DNA of 64,000 nt, from NCBI GenBank assembly GCA_023053575.1, contig JAKZAP010000058.1, positions 186,001 to 250,000 on the forward strand. Reading direction: 5' to 3'. The notes under the pieces are model-generated. The model saw only the letters and a program-made list of their open reading frames with translations. It was not told the DNA's origin and made no database searches. The DNA is from Branchinecta lynchi. Its lineage: Eukaryota; Arthropoda; Branchiopoda; Anostraca; Branchinectidae. A program made the translations under genes and the position numbers. Of this stretch, positions 35,592 to 47,398 are shown piece after piece (the stretch's first letter is position 1; each line of letters begins with the position of its first letter).

Positions 35592-36317
35592 TAGATACCA
35601 TGGTATCTGATACCACGGTCTAAAGACGTTTTTGCAGTTAACGTAGTATATGATACCACGGTCAAAAGTCGTTTTTGCAGATACCATGGTATATGATACC
35701 ACGGTCAAAAGTCGTTTTTGCAGATACCATGGTATCTGATACCATGGTCTAAAGTCGTTTTTGCAGTTATCGTGGTATCTGATACCACGGTCAAAAGGTG
35801 TTTTTGCAAATATCATGGTATCTGATACCACGGACTAAAGTCGTTTCTGCTGTTATCGTGGTATCTGATACCACGATCAAAAGCCGTTTTTGCAGATACC
35901 ATGGTATCTGATACCACGGTCTAAAGTCGTTTTTGCAGTTATCGTGGTATCTGATACCACGGTCTAAAGTCGTTTTTGCAGTTATCGTGGTATCTGAAAC
36001 CACGGTCAAAAGGCATATTTGCAGTTATCGTGGTATCTGGCCAGTTATTGTGGTATCTGATATTCAGATCGGACCGTGGTATCTGAAAAAGTCATCTCAC
36101 TTTAATAAATTTTTGTCAAATTGGTGGGAAAGAAGTTTAGCACTTAGTGATGTTACTGAATATCAGTTCTTTTGGGGTGACTTCGAAAAGCACAATTTCG
36201 GCAATTGTCGTTTTTGCAGAGCAGCCGTATATCAGATATCACGGTAACTGCAAAACGACTAATTTCAGATCCAGCTACCGTGGTGAGAGATACCATGGTA
36301 TCTGCAAAAACGCAACT
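35592..36317. repeat. MITE D expanded into a ~42-bp tandem array
   Basis: About eleven units of AAAGTCGTTTTTGCAGTTAT plus CGTGGTATCTGATACCACGGT (35597-36060), then the D core and terminus ending CGCAAC-TA. The left D terminus is missing. Each unit is itself nearly palindromic. Confidence 0.8.
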
Positions 36318-37175
36318 AATGATCCATGCAGCGTTTACAAGAACAGAAAAACTTGAAGAGAATCCGATCTTGGTGACAAGATTATGTTTACAGGCATAGG
36401 GAAAAAAATAAATTCTTCAAACCAGAATATCTGACAAAAATAAATTCACTAGCCAATAACCAAATGTTTTGCTAGCATTTATGACATAGCTGCTGCTCTC
36501 GAAAACTAGCTAGCCTTTTTTTTTTTTTTTTTTTACCAGCGCCGCCGACGAGATTCCTTTCAAGTAAACTGGAATTCCTTTCATCATGAAAGGATTCTCG
36601 GCCCGCTAGACTTTTTTTCTAGTCGTCTTCATGACCTGAATCCTTTCGAGTCGACAGGAATTCCTTTCTACTCGACGGGATTTCTTGTCTGTGTAAACGC
36701 TACGTCGACCAGTCGAACTTCCCGGTAAAAAATTGTTCAATTCAAATTCACGGCGGGCCTGACGGGGTTTGTTGGACCCGCTTGATCCTCTTTGTACTTT
36801 TCCAGCTCCGACGTCGGGGCTCAGATCGCCGATGCAGGCGTCAGCGTCATCTACGTTAGTTCCTCAAGTAGTAAAGGGGCTTCACACAAGTTACTAAAAC
36901 TGCATATTTACATGAAAAAGTTATATTTTAACATTCTTTTATAGTCCCGTTTTAAAAAAAAATCCGTTTTCAATTTTTTTTTTGAAAAGGGGGTTAATTT
37001 GATATAGCAGTATGTTAAATATAATAATTTCATATAAATATATAGTTTTAGTAATTTGTGTTTGGTGGAGTAGAAGTCCCTTTTCTATCGTACTCCTGTA
37101 AAAAGTTTTTTCTAGCCTTGGCGCTACTCAGTAGTGTTATTTTACTTTGATATGGGAATTGAACTGTAGGCCTAC
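36318..37175. other. FGFR-like intron, unassigned part
   Basis: Contains an 18-T run (36,515), an ATTCCTTTC-rich stretch (36,550-36,670), and a G-family end at ~37,110-37,145. No exon. Confidence 0.45.
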
Positions 37176-37362
37176 CTTTCAGCATCTTAGCAGCAACCGT
37201 CGTTTGCATTCCAGGCTTCGGGATATCCTTCGCAACGGCCTGAACAACGTGCCCAAATGCACCCTCCCCCAACGTTTTACCCAGTAAGAGTTTATCACGG
37301 GGAAACTCCCAGCGGGCATCAAGACGGAGTTCGTACTCCGACGCGCTGAAATCGGGCATCTG
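37176..37362 (-). CDS. FGFR-like kinase exon 1 of 6: juxtamembrane and glycine loop
   Basis: Reads [18 protein letters not shown], then the [18 protein letters not shown] loop and ends at VAAKMLK. The acceptor is a T-rich run ending TTTTAG at 37363-37365 and the donor is GTAGGC just below 37176, leaving phase 1. The ATP-anchoring lysine is in VAAK; most family members have VAVK, so one small substitution precedes the lysine. The start of the exon is chosen from the acceptor; the ATG inside it is unlikely to be a translation start because the SEYEL block is internal in this family. Confidence 0.88.
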
Positions 37363-38175
37363 CTAAAAAATAAAACAAAATGTAGTGGAAATCCCCAAAT
37401 CAGTATATAAGTGACGTCAATACTCTATATGACTAAGTCCAAAACATATCACTAATCCTCAGGAAGAACGAGAAAACGTCTCACTAGCGACTCAAACTCA
37501 ACAACTCAAGTCCTGTGTCAAAAAATCAAGGCGATCTTCGGGAGCAGCTGCGATACCCAAGATGATACCGCATCTGGCTCTTCTGCTTGGTACCCGACCA
37601 TTTTGCATCGGCAAGGAGAGTTAGTCATCAAGACTACACCGATTCCGAAAGGATACTAAGGTATAGTCATTCCACAACAGAAGTTAAGCATCTTCCGGAA
37701 CTGAGTTCGAAACGTCATAAGAGTAATGTTGCAGTGCTACTTAATATGTTAAATATTATTTTGAGTTTAAAAATTTAATGCAAGGATCCGCGAACAGACA
37801 ATACTTGAGGTTTTACCTGTTCCTGTTACAACAAATTTGGGCTATGAACCTTTTAGTGCTATTTTGTCACAAAATATAAGAATAATCCTGGTTTGCAATT
37901 TTACTTTTTAACGAAACTACAACACTTGAAAAGTGATAAGGCAGATATTCAACACTTGCCGATAACACAAAAAGTTATGTCTGCTGAAATTGCGCCTCCT
38001 TGGCTTGAATATTATCAAACTTCTAAAAGCGAGTCCGTGCTGCAGTTGCAGATTCTGCAGACATCACAATCGTAACTGGGAAAATAGACCACAGAAATGG
38101 AAGTATGTGGAAACTGGTACCCACTTGCATACAAGGAAGACAAGAACTTGCTTGTTTTAAAGTTTTGGGAAGCTA
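37363..38175. other. Region upstream of the first recognised FGFR exon
   Basis: 37,410-37,640 repeats sequence found at 28.10-28.30 kb (TCTATATGACTAAGTCCA..., CCTCAGGAAGAACGAG). No transmembrane or Ig exon found. Confidence 0.45.
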
Positions 38176-38178
38176 AGT

Positions 38179-38294
38179 TTGGGACATAGACACTAGCGCT
38201 CTGAATGGGAGAAATTCAAGCGTGTTTTGCAGCTTAGACCAAAACCACACTCAAATTCCTCCCGCTTCGAGCGCTAGTGTCTACGTCCCGAACT
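38179..38294. mobile_element. Short hairpin MITE
   Basis: GGGACATAGACACTAGCGCT at the left pairs with AGCGCTAGTGTCTACGTCCC at the right, and the arms continue through GGGAG...AATT. Total ~115 bp. No other copy in the window. Confidence 0.65.
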
Positions 38295-38423
38295 TTTTGG
38301 AAGAACTTGGTTCGCTCTCATAGTTACATGGAGCATATGGAAGGTTGGTCCACCCTCCACAAAGCGGATTAGGCTATAGGTTCCTGCTTTCAGAAAGAAA
38401 GGCAAGTTTTGGTAGACAACTAG

Positions 38424-39520
38424 AGATCGCGCAACAGAGAAGCAAAAATGCTCCTCACTATTTTCCTTTTCGGGATGAAATTAGATGCTCCCCCCCCCCC
38501 CCAATGTTGTCAGTCAGCAGGTAATAAAAAGGAGACAGTGCTAAGCACCACGATTTTTTCTTTTAAAACAGTCTTTTGTTTTGAGAAAGTCGGTAAAAAA
38601 TAACTAGCCAGTCGCTAAAGACACTGACCCCCCCCCCATCGATTTTGGCTGGAATCGCTAGAACCTCTGGTTCTATTGTGAGCATGGCAAGAGAAAAGTT
38701 CTTCAGGTCTTGTCTTCTGGGAGAAGAAAAACAGTAAAGATAACCTTTAAAAGTTTTTTGAAAATCCAAATTTCCACAAGTATTTGCAAATCCATCTTTG
38801 ATTTCACTTTGGAGATATGTGGATAGAACCAGACAAGGGTTTCGATGCGATCGCCATACTTCTTGAAAATTTTAACTGTTGAAATTTCGAAACCTATTAA
38901 GGTCAACGGCTAACCATCTGGGAAAACCAAGTTCAGGTATGGATACAGCGTTTTTATTTACTCCTATACATCACATACTTTGACGAAATTGATCAAATCT
39001 TCCAGCTGTCTTACTTCTGACAAATTTTCCGGTTTCTGCCCGTGCTAAAAGACGAACAACTTTTACGAAGACATGGGTATCCCTCCACTTACGTTTTTGG
39101 GATCCCAAAAAGCGCCCAATTTGCACCGAGATACGGGGAAATGCGCATAAATGGCGGAATGCACACCTGAAAATTGAAACGCAGCTGCCTCAAAAACCGC
39201 CGAAATGGCGCAAATACTTACCACCCGGCAATACTGCTCCTCAGTTCCGTCAGCTTGATTTTGTCGATTGCCACAGAGCCAAATAGTTGGTTATCCGAGA
39301 GATCTGGTACTCAACAGAGGCAGAAAGACAGCACACCCTGAGATCTTGTATTGATGAACACAGAACTAACCCCATCAATATTTAGCCCAACAGAAAAGGC
39401 AGCAAAGCTGCCTAAGTAACATCAAGTAACATACAGTCTCGCAGACAGCAGGGCTCTGCCCATTTTGGTTCGAGTTTAAGTCTGTGAAACTTATCGAGGC
39501 TGCGGTGTCCTCCCGTTTTT
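38424..39520 (+). repeat. Duplicated lead-in segment (second copy)
   Basis: Near-identical to 5896-7005, including the hAT MITE remnant (38487-38680) and the short B element with GGGATCCC (~39,093-39,110). G/C runs differ in length. Confidence 0.82.
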
Positions 39521-40417
39521 GTGGCACTTGCCCTTCGGCCAAGTGCCGTATAGCGATCGCAATTTCTGTCCGTCCGTCGGTCTGTTCAGGTTTTGCTAGT
39601 TCGGGCACTTCCACATAAGCTAGGACGAATAAACTTGGCAGGCGTATCATGGACCCCAAATGATTAAGTTGGAAATAGTCACTTCCCCGATCCGAGCACC
39701 GTGGGGGGAGTGTAGGGAGGGGGAATCCGGAATCTTGAGGTACTTATAACTTTTGAACGGGTGACCGGATCTCGATGGAACTTGATATTTGGAACGACCT
39801 CATGCCTCAGACGACCCACTTAAAATCCGGACCGGATCCGGTGACTTTTGAGGGAGCTGGACGGGGCAACCGGAAATCTTGTGAAACGCTATGAGTGGAG
39901 GGATCGAGATGAAACTTGGTGGGAAGACACCTGGCAAACACTAGATACATCATTGACATAACCGAGCCGATTCGGGCACTGTGGGGGGAGTGGAGGGAGG
40001 GGGAATCCGGAATATTGAGGTATTTATAACTTTTGAACGGGTGATCGGGTCTCGATGGAACGGAAAGACCTCATGCCTCAGACGACCCACTTAAAATCCG
40101 GACCGGATCCGGTGACTTTAGGGGGGAGCTGGAGGAGGCAACCGGAAATCTTGGGAAACGCTATGAGCCGAGGGATCGAGATGAAACTTGGTGGGAAGAC
40201 ACCTAGCAAACACTAGATACATCATTGACATGACCGAGCCGATTCGGGCACTGTCGGGGGAGTGGAGGGAGGGGGAATCCGGAATCCTGAGTTATTTATA
40301 ACTTTTGAACGGGTGACCGGATCTCGAAGAAACTTGATATTTGGAACGACCTCATGCCTCAGACGACCCACTTAAAATCCGGACCGGATCCGGTGACTTT
40401 TGGGGGGAGCTGGAGCT
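39521..40417 (+). repeat. Family A array A4
   Basis: 5' hairpin with one altered base (GTGGCACTTG...CAAGTGCCGT) and about three units closely matching A1. It breaks off in GGGGGGAGCTGGAG and joins a B fragment. Confidence 0.85.
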
Positions 40418-40423
40418 TTTAGC

Positions 40424-40800
40424 TGGAGCTTTTACCCGGACATATAATTAGTCCGGAATCCGGTTGTACCCGCATTTTTTTTAAGTCAAAATTTTATTTA
40501 AAGTTGATTAGATTTCTTTATAGGGATAAGGAGGTACGCCGGCTTCGTTTCTGAATTTTTTTTTTTGCTGGACTAGTAGTTCGCTAGGAATTCGGGCGAA
40601 ACCGCAAATTTGGCAGTAGTAAAGCAGGAAGTTTCGGTCAATATCGTCAAAATAGATATGGCTTATAGAGGTATAGATAGATAGGTAGATAGAATATCTG
40701 AACTCGGTTTTCTCTGATTAGCCTGGCGAAGACAAGACCGAATTGTCTGGATCAAATCTTAGATTTTTGGGATCCCATCGACACCTTTGGTCTTGTTCTC
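40424..40800 (+). repeat. Family B fragment fused to A4
   Basis: ACCCGGACATATAATTAGTC, GGAATCCGG and the B end TTTTTGGGATCCCATCGA. No 3' hairpin of A lies between, so the fusion is internal to both families. Confidence 0.75.
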
Positions 40801-42204
40801 CCGCAGCTCGCAATTCCAGGATGGCAACAGACTAAACGGTCTATATAATAGAACTTGAGAACTTGGCAAAGAGCCGAAAGGGAAGGGGCCCGGTCAGAAC
40901 AAACAAAACCGGGGGAGATTCTAAGATATTTTAAACACACAAAATATAGCGTCAACAGGAGAAGCGTAGCAGAATTTTTATGATGAAATTTAGGAAAGTT
41001 TTTGACTAAGAGACTGCATCATTCTTTTTAAAAATACCCGAACACATTAACTCAGTTTATCTCAACAAGTATCTTGTTTTCGAAAATCGATCCTCGAATC
41101 GACCATCATATGGAACTAGTTAAAAAAAAAAAAAAATTGTTCAATTTGTTATCTTTTATTTACTTGCTCCTTTTTTATTTCAGTACTTCTTTAACATCGC
41201 GTCATAGTTCAGCTAAGCCTACGTCGAGTTTTTTCCCTTCTAGGCCAGAAAATCAAGATGTGTCCAATGTTCAGAACCGTTAGGAAGGCCCCCCACCCGA
41301 AACATACACAAACAATCATTTTTTATAGACTTTAACCTCCAATTTATGTCTTTTTTGTACTGTTTGGGCCGACCCGCCCCCCCCCAAATAAATTCCCAAC
41401 ACTGTCAGTGTTGTTTTACTTTTTAGTATGCAATACAATACGGCACCTAACTACGAACTGAAGGAATAAACTGGCAATTAAAAGTGAAAATCATAGATAG
41501 ATGAATATCAACGAAACAATGCAGCATATTTCTGTCTATCCGACCAAGATCCGACCTCGGATCCGACAAAAACAATCTTTTGCCGGAACTTTAGCTAAGG
41601 CAAGTTGTAACATGTTTTCCATTCACCGCGAACCAATGCGAGCGCTGTATCGCTGTATCCAAGGGGAAACACAACTGAGCCTGTGAGTCAGCCAAAGTAT
41701 GCTCAGAACCGAAAACAGAAATCACTGGAAAGGTGACGAGGGGTTGTTTATCGTTCAGCATCGTCAATGGAGGAAGGACAGTAGAAAATAGTTGAATGTC
41801 AACTCCATCGAGTGGTCGAGTATCAGTTCATATATCAGTCTTCAAGCTGATTCAGAATTCAGACAATTGTCAGAAATCTTATAAAATATGGCTGAACAGT
41901 ATCAACTGAGATGACACCATTGTGTGCCACGTTTCTGTAAACAGTGCTTTGCTACTCAAGTTCCGACGGAAAATAACACTTAAGTAATCACGGAAATATT
42001 CCAAACGTCAACAAATAAGCGAAGTATGATGTCATATCAGCTGGAATTCTGAGAGTAATTTAACGACTACTAGAACTAACTGGCATCAGCTACTTTACTG
42101 ATTTAATTTGGCCTTCTAAGAAATACAGCAACAGACTTCTTTTATGGAGGGGGGGGGGGGGGGTCTGAAAGTAGATGAATATATTGCGTAGAAAATGCTT
42201 AAAG
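40801..42204. other. Unassigned sequence
   Basis: A-rich and T-rich stretches, a 14-G run (42,148), no exon or family recognised. The ORF at 41074-41283 starts in a lysine run and is not convincing. Confidence 0.45.
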
Positions 42205-42653
42205 ACATGGGTATCCCTCACTTACGTTTTTGGGATCCCAAAAAGCGCCCAATTTGCACCGAGATACGGGGAAATGCGCATAAATGGCGGAATGCACACC
42301 TGAAAATTGAAACGCAGCTGCCTCAAAAACCGCCGAAATGGCGCAAATACTTACCACCCGGCAATACTGCTCCTCAGTTCCGTCAGCTTGATTTTGTCGA
42401 TTGCCACAGAGCCAAATAGTTGGTTATCCGAGAGATCTGGTACTCAACAGAGGCAGAGAGACAGCATACCCTGAGATCTTGTATTGATGAACACAGAACT
42501 AACCCCATCAATACTTAGCCCAACAGAAAAGGCAGCAAAGCTGTCTAAGTAACATCAAGTAACATACAGTCTCGCAGACAGCGGGGCTCTGCCCATTTTG
42601 GTTCGAGTTTAAGTCTGTGAAACTTATCGAGGCTGCGGTGTCCTCCCGTTTTT
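42205..42653 (+). repeat. Duplicated lead-in segment (third, shorter copy)
   Basis: Starts inside the B end (ACATGGGTATCCCTCACTTA) and matches 6,560-7,005 and 39,073-39,520. Confidence 0.82.
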
Positions 42654-43727
42654 ATGGCACTTGCCCTTCGGCCAAGTGCCATATAGCGATCGCAATTTCT
42701 GTCCGTCCGTCGGTCTGTCGGTCTGTTCAGGTTTTGCTAGTTCGGGCACTTCCACATAAGCTAGGACGATAAAACTTGGCAGGCGTATCAGGGACCCCAA
42801 ATGATTAATTTGGAAATAGTCACTTCCCCGATCCGAGCACCGTGGGGGGAGTGCAGGGAGGGGGAATCCGGAATCTTGAGGTACTTATAAATTTTGAACG
42901 GGTGACCGGATCTCGATGAAACTTGATATTAGGAACGACCTCATGCCTCAGACGACCCACTTAAAATCCGGACCGGATCCGGTGACTTTTGAGGGAGCTG
43001 GAGGGGGCAACCGGAAATCTTGGGAAACGCTATGAGTGGAGGGATCCAGATGAAACTTGGTGGGAAGACACCTAGCAAACACTAGATACATCACTGACAT
43101 AACCGAGCCGATTCGGGCACTGTGGGGGAAGAGGAGGGATGGGGAATCCGGAATCTTGAGGTATTTATAACTTTTGAACGGGTGATCGGATCTCGATGGA
43201 ACTTGATATTTGGAAAGACCTCATGCCTCAGACGACCCACTTAAAATCCGGACCGGATCCGGTGACTTTAGGGGGGAGCTGGAGGAGGCAACCGGAAATC
43301 TTGGGAAACGCTATGAGCCGGAGGGATCGAGATGAAACTTGGTGGGAAGACACCTAGCAAACACTAGATACATCATTGACATGACCGAGCCGATTCAGGC
43401 ACTGTCGGGGGAGTGGAGGGAGGGGGAATCCGGAATCCTGAGGTATTTATAACTTTTGAACGGGTGACCGGATCTCGAAGAAACTTGATATTTGGAACGA
43501 CCTCATGCCTCAGACGACCCACTTAAAATCCGGACCGGATCCGGTGACTTTTGGGGGGAGCTGGAGGGGGCAACCAGAAATCTTGGGAAACGCTATGAGT
43601 GGAGGGATCGAGATGAAACTTGGTGGGAAGACACCTAGGAAACACCAGATTTGACATGACCGAGCCGATTCGGGCACTGTCGGGGGAGTGGAGGGAGGGG
43701 GAAAGACCTCATGCCTCAGACGACCAA
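42654..43727 (+). repeat. Family A array A5, truncated at the inverted-repeat boundary
   Basis: 5' hairpin then about four A1-like units, ending in ATGCCTCAGACGACCAA where the left palindrome arm begins. No 3' hairpin. Confidence 0.85.
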
Positions 43728-43803
43728 TCCCATTCTGTCGCGACAAAGCCGATTCGTCTTCTTCCACAAGGCCATGACAATGTGTACACCTCAAGAGCTC
43801 CTC
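43728..43803 (-). pseudogene. Truncated copy of the candidate exon at 60252-60375
   Basis: Encodes EELLRCTHCHGLVEEDES then ALSRQNG, after which the sequence turns into family A repeat. The other arm continues into RMRLTAYNQQMEPFATG. Confidence 0.45.
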
Positions 43804-43853
43804 CTCACTGAGGATATTTATGACCATCAACTGGTCAAACCAAAAGAATAATA

Positions 43854-44152
43854 GTTGCGTTTTTGGAGATAGCATGGTATCTGATACCACGGTCTGAAGG
43901 CGTTTTTGCAGTTATCGTGGTATCTTCAAAAGTCATCTCTAATTGTTGTCAAATTGGTGGGAAAAAAGTTTAGCGCTTAGTGATGTGACTGAGTATCAGT
44001 TTTTCTTTTCGGATGACTTCGAAAAACGTAATGTTGGCAACTGTCGTTTTGCAAAGCAACCGTATACCACATACCACGGTAACTGCGAAAACGACTAATT
44101 GCAGATCCAGTTACCGTGGTAACATATACAATGGTATCTACAAAAACGAAAC
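43854..44152 (+). mobile_element. MITE D (left arm)
   Basis: TA-GTTGCGTTTTTGGAGATAGC to CAAAAACGAAAC-TA, both TA target bases visible. Same core as 19.78 kb. Confidence 0.8.
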
Positions 44153-44765
44153 TAATGTCATAAAAGACCAAACCAAACACTAGAAGGATGTGTGGTATTC
44201 CACGAGGGTGATTCGAGTGCAACTTTCGGTACATTAGAGACCATACAGTTTTGTTTTGTTTGGGACACCTAGGTTTCGTCTTTGTTTAAAAAAAAGGCAC
44301 AAAATAGCAATAACGAAATTACCAATTATGGCTTGGCTGTGAAGGGTCAAGCTTTTCAGGTTCCTTCTGACACAGAAAAGGAGAAAAAAAAATTCTTCTT
44401 CTTTGTTTCGGACGGTCTCAAACGACACTGAGGTCTGTCATTATATTTCGGACTGGCGATAAAACAGTGCAGAACAACCAATTGACACCAAGCAAAACTA
44501 ATTAAAAGAGTAATAATTTTGCGGGTGCGACTCGAGGCTATCTTCTTTCTGCCAATGCAGTGCATGAATGCATGCTAGGTACAATCTCGTGAATACATTT
44601 GTCTTGAAATTCTTAATCACTTGGGTTCAATTCAATCCAACTTGTTTTTAAGACTGATCCAACGGTCAAGCCGATTTGGTGGTTACTAATTACATACAAA
44701 AGATAATTCTACGATAGTTCGGATATAACAAAGACTTTGTCAAACATAACACAAAATATTCAAAT

Positions 44766-44948
44766 CTATTTACAATTAATGATGCGAGTTAAAAAGGTTG
44801 ACGAAGGCGGGAACAAAACTTCTAAGCTTCTACCACTCTCAGGCCTTACTCTTCCCGCTGAAAAATCTGGGGCGAGGATATAACGTAATGCTGGTGTATG
44901 CAAGATTTTAGTTCCAAACACTAACGAAAGTTTTTCACGGCGCTTCAA
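44766..44948 (-). pseudogene. LINE RT C-terminal tail (left arm)
   Basis: Reads LKRREKLSLVFGTKILHTPA then LRYILAPDFSAGR and LEVLFPPSSTFLTRIINCK with a stop. R(R/E)KLSL.F..K.L..P......P is the C-terminal pattern of CR1/Jockey-like RT ORFs and parallels the tail at 32.5-32.75 kb. Nothing upstream of it is recognisable as RT, so it is a 5'-truncated copy. Confidence 0.6.
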
Positions 44949-45082
44949 TAGCGTTTCTAAATTATACTTTTGCTTCAGAAATATTATTTAAAAGTTTATT
45001 TTTTGATCTACTGCATTTACTACATTATTTAAAGGTCAGTGTATTTGTTCCTTTTATTTGTCTATACACTATTTTCCTCTTC

Positions 45083-45355
45083 TTAAGTGCGTAAATAAAA
45101 TTTCATGATCATCATCATCATCATTATGCAGAGCTGACGAAGTGCTTCAGCTCTTGGGTCTTCGGTGGGACATCCTACTGGGGCCCATGCCCAGGAATAC
45201 CCGTCTTCCTGGTCACAAGCCCACGCTAGAGGCCATCCCTGGGTCTGGCCTTCTTTTCGTCTGAAGTCGAGGTTCGATGACTGAGAGTCTGACATAGATT
45301 TAGATTTTTTGTTTAGATTATTGGGGTTTACTGAAATAAATACTAGCAACTCCAA
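45083..45355 (-). pseudogene. Possible LINE 3' end with ATG microsatellite (left arm)
   Basis: The frame reads GWPLAWACDQEDGYSWAWAP then VGCPTEDPRAEALRQLCIMM and runs into an (ATG)n/(ATC)n run (45106-45126). A short protein ending in a trinucleotide tail is common for LINE copies; the family is uncertain. The right-arm mirror is 58700-58972. Confidence 0.35.
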
Positions 45356-45745
45356 CTGTTGTCTGTGGGAGCTTTATTGAAAACTCTATTATCAAATGAA
45401 CAAAGAGTACCGAGTCCGACTCCTTTTATGTTCAGACACACTAAATGAAATAACGGAATGAATGGCAAAATGCCGGAGGAATAAAGAATGACGAGGGACC
45501 GGATACTCTATAAACGTATGATAGGTCTTCGATCACAGCAAGAAAACCCTCCAGAATTTTACACTTATTAAGAGGTTTAACAAACTGAGTGCAGCGGCGA
45601 GAGAAAAGCGGCTCGTTCGCTTTCGGGAGGGATGGATCGAAATTGTTCCTCCTGCGTACACGAACAGTTGCTAAGTCATGAACCTGCTAAAGGGTAGTTT
45701 CGTCGTTAACAAAGATCTAGGCCCAGTTTTATAGTATTTCATTAC

Positions 45746-45826
45746 CTGCAAGTCTGTGAAGGTTTTTTGACATTGCGGGCACTTGAAGCTGGCCCTCCTC
45801 GTTGCATCACGTTCTTCTGTTTCCAT
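45746..45826 (-). CDS. Candidate CxxC first exon (left arm copy)
   Basis: Mirror of 58229-58309, same ATG and donor. The matching second exon on this side is cut at 43728, so a product from this copy could not be the same as from the right arm. Confidence 0.35.
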
Positions 45827-46017
45827 TTAGCATGTGATCCAGCTTGTACAGTTCTACTTTACCACATTCACAAATGACTGAAAAGAAATCTTGGGTGGTT
45901 ACAGTGATACAGAGAGAGAGAATAAAGATTACATTAGGAAAACAACAAGACGGCACTCTTGAATGCCTAACCTGTAAGGGACCAAATGCCCTTAAAAACA
46001 CCAAAGCGCAACTACTA

Positions 46018-46411
46018 CGCTATCGGAAAATTTCATAACAGACAACAGAAGGATGCGCGGTTTCAACAGACAGTGCGTAACAGACAACACTTGGGATGTA
46101 TCTGTTTGTTGGAAAATCTTATACGTAAAATGTTATGCAGAACAAGCATTGTCAGGAAGAAAACTTCTAACTAAACAAGCTTCTAAGCAAAAAAACAGTC
46201 AAAAAAGCATTCAGACCTTTTTTGTTTGTCGTCATGATGTCGGAAAATTCAGCAGATGCTTTTTGGCAATTTTTCGGCTCTTCCTGATGGCAACGTCTGT
46301 TACGCATAACAGTTTCAAACACAACAGACAACATCCGAAGTGTTGTCTGTTACGCATTGTCCTTTGAAACAGAGCATCTTTCTGTTGTCTGTTATGAAAC
46401 TTCTGACAGTG
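46018..46411. mobile_element. MITE F (left arm)
   Basis: Ends GAAACTTCTGACAGTG-TA; the left end is degraded (TCGGAAAATTTCATAACAGA). Interior has AACAGACAACACTTGGGATG and the hairpin core of the 25.9-kb copy. Mirror: 57644-58037. Confidence 0.72.
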
Positions 46412-46801
46412 TACTGGACCATATTTCTCAATTTCTATCAAACCAGAAAAGAAGGCCTTCCAGGGACCATCTGGATACTGATACTGCATGTCAACGGCGA
46501 AAATGCTCTGTTCTAACCCAATTCCTTTTCGGTTCAATTCTTTATGCAGCTGACCGTATATTTTATACGTAGAAATTAATAAATAGAACAGAAATAGACG
46601 AATTAAGTTTGCAGTCCTGCAGTTCTGCACAAAAGTGAGGTCACTGTAAACCTGATATTATGAAATTTACTATCTAAAATGAATAAGAATTGGAAAACAA
46701 CGCCAATGTCAATTAAATTCACCTGGCATTTAGATTTGCATAATATACTGAAGAAAGGAATCAAAACTGCTCGCAGTAGTCTAGTGTATATCGGGAAGCT
46801 A

Positions 46802-46968
46802 CACTGTGAAAAGTTTCTCCAAGTAAAGATTAAAGTTAACTGCACTATTTGCTACTGGGATTAATCTCATCGCTACTGAGATGAGATCGATCCGAATTAG
46901 AGATAAGATTACCTTCTTAGAGACAAGATTATTCCCAGTAGCAAATACTGCAAACTTTTTTTACAACG
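46802..46968. mobile_element. MITE E (left arm)
   Basis: TA-CACTGTGAAAAGTTTCTCC to a degraded right end; core GCTACTGGGATTAATCTCAT. Mirror: 57087-57253. Confidence 0.72.
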
Positions 46969-46971
46969 TTC

Positions 46972-47206
46972 TGCACAAATGCAAACAATCCAGATATGCA
47001 GAAAATATCCTGGGCTCAATACCAGACCATTCTCGATTTTAAAATGGGAGTAAGGAGCTTAACTGAAGTAGTCTACACAGAATGAAAAGTTGAAATACAT
47101 TTTCAAAGTAACTAGAAGTATTCAGGTTTAAGCAAGCTGCAGGACCGATAGTTGCAGGACTGCTAGTTATTATCACTTATGATGCTCGCCACCACCATAA
47201 GTAAAT
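46972..47206. other. 5' flank of the gypsy LTR
   Basis: No recognised feature; TTATCACTTATGATGCTCGC precedes the LTR. Duplicated in the right arm. Confidence 0.4.
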
Positions 47207-47384
47207 TGTAACGATCGTAACAGTCGCGGAACGAAAATAATAAGTGGGAGGAGGTGGAGCATTGTGTGCTAACCCGCTTCTCTGTGCTTATGTTATGTCT
47301 TTGTATTTGCTTGCTTGTGCTTATATTGTGCTTTGTTCTAGGTGCTTGGGTTTTTAAATAAACTATAAATTAAAGAATTCTACA
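47207..47384 (+). repeat. Probable 5' LTR of the Ty3/gypsy element (178 bp)
   Basis: Begins TGTAACGATCGTAACAG and ends TTCTACA directly before the primer-binding site, so it has TG...CA ends. The start is supported by partial copies beginning near AACGATC at 56.29-56.34 kb. The mirror copy is 56671-56848. No full 3' LTR exists in the window. Confidence 0.65.
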
Positions 47385-47397
47385 TGGTGTCAGAAGT
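47385..47397 (+). promoter_or_regulatory. Primer-binding site, tRNA-Leu type
   Basis: TGGTGTCAGAAGT matches the complement of the 3' end of animal tRNA-Leu(CAG) (...CACTTCTGACA plus CCA), which would prime minus-strand synthesis. Confidence 0.75.
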
Positions 47398-47398
47398 C

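Noticed and set aside
35580..36009. ORFs reading repeated RGIRYHDNCKNDFRPWYQ
   Set aside because: Translation of the 42-bp D repeat; no independent evidence of coding.
46232..46630. 132-codon ORF on the minus strand (mirror 57425-57823)
   Set aside because: Much of it is the MITE F inverted repeat; the rest has no family I recognise.
47384..47398. ATG at 47384 as the gag start
   Set aside because: It overlaps the primer-binding site; the ATG at 47399 is the more likely start.
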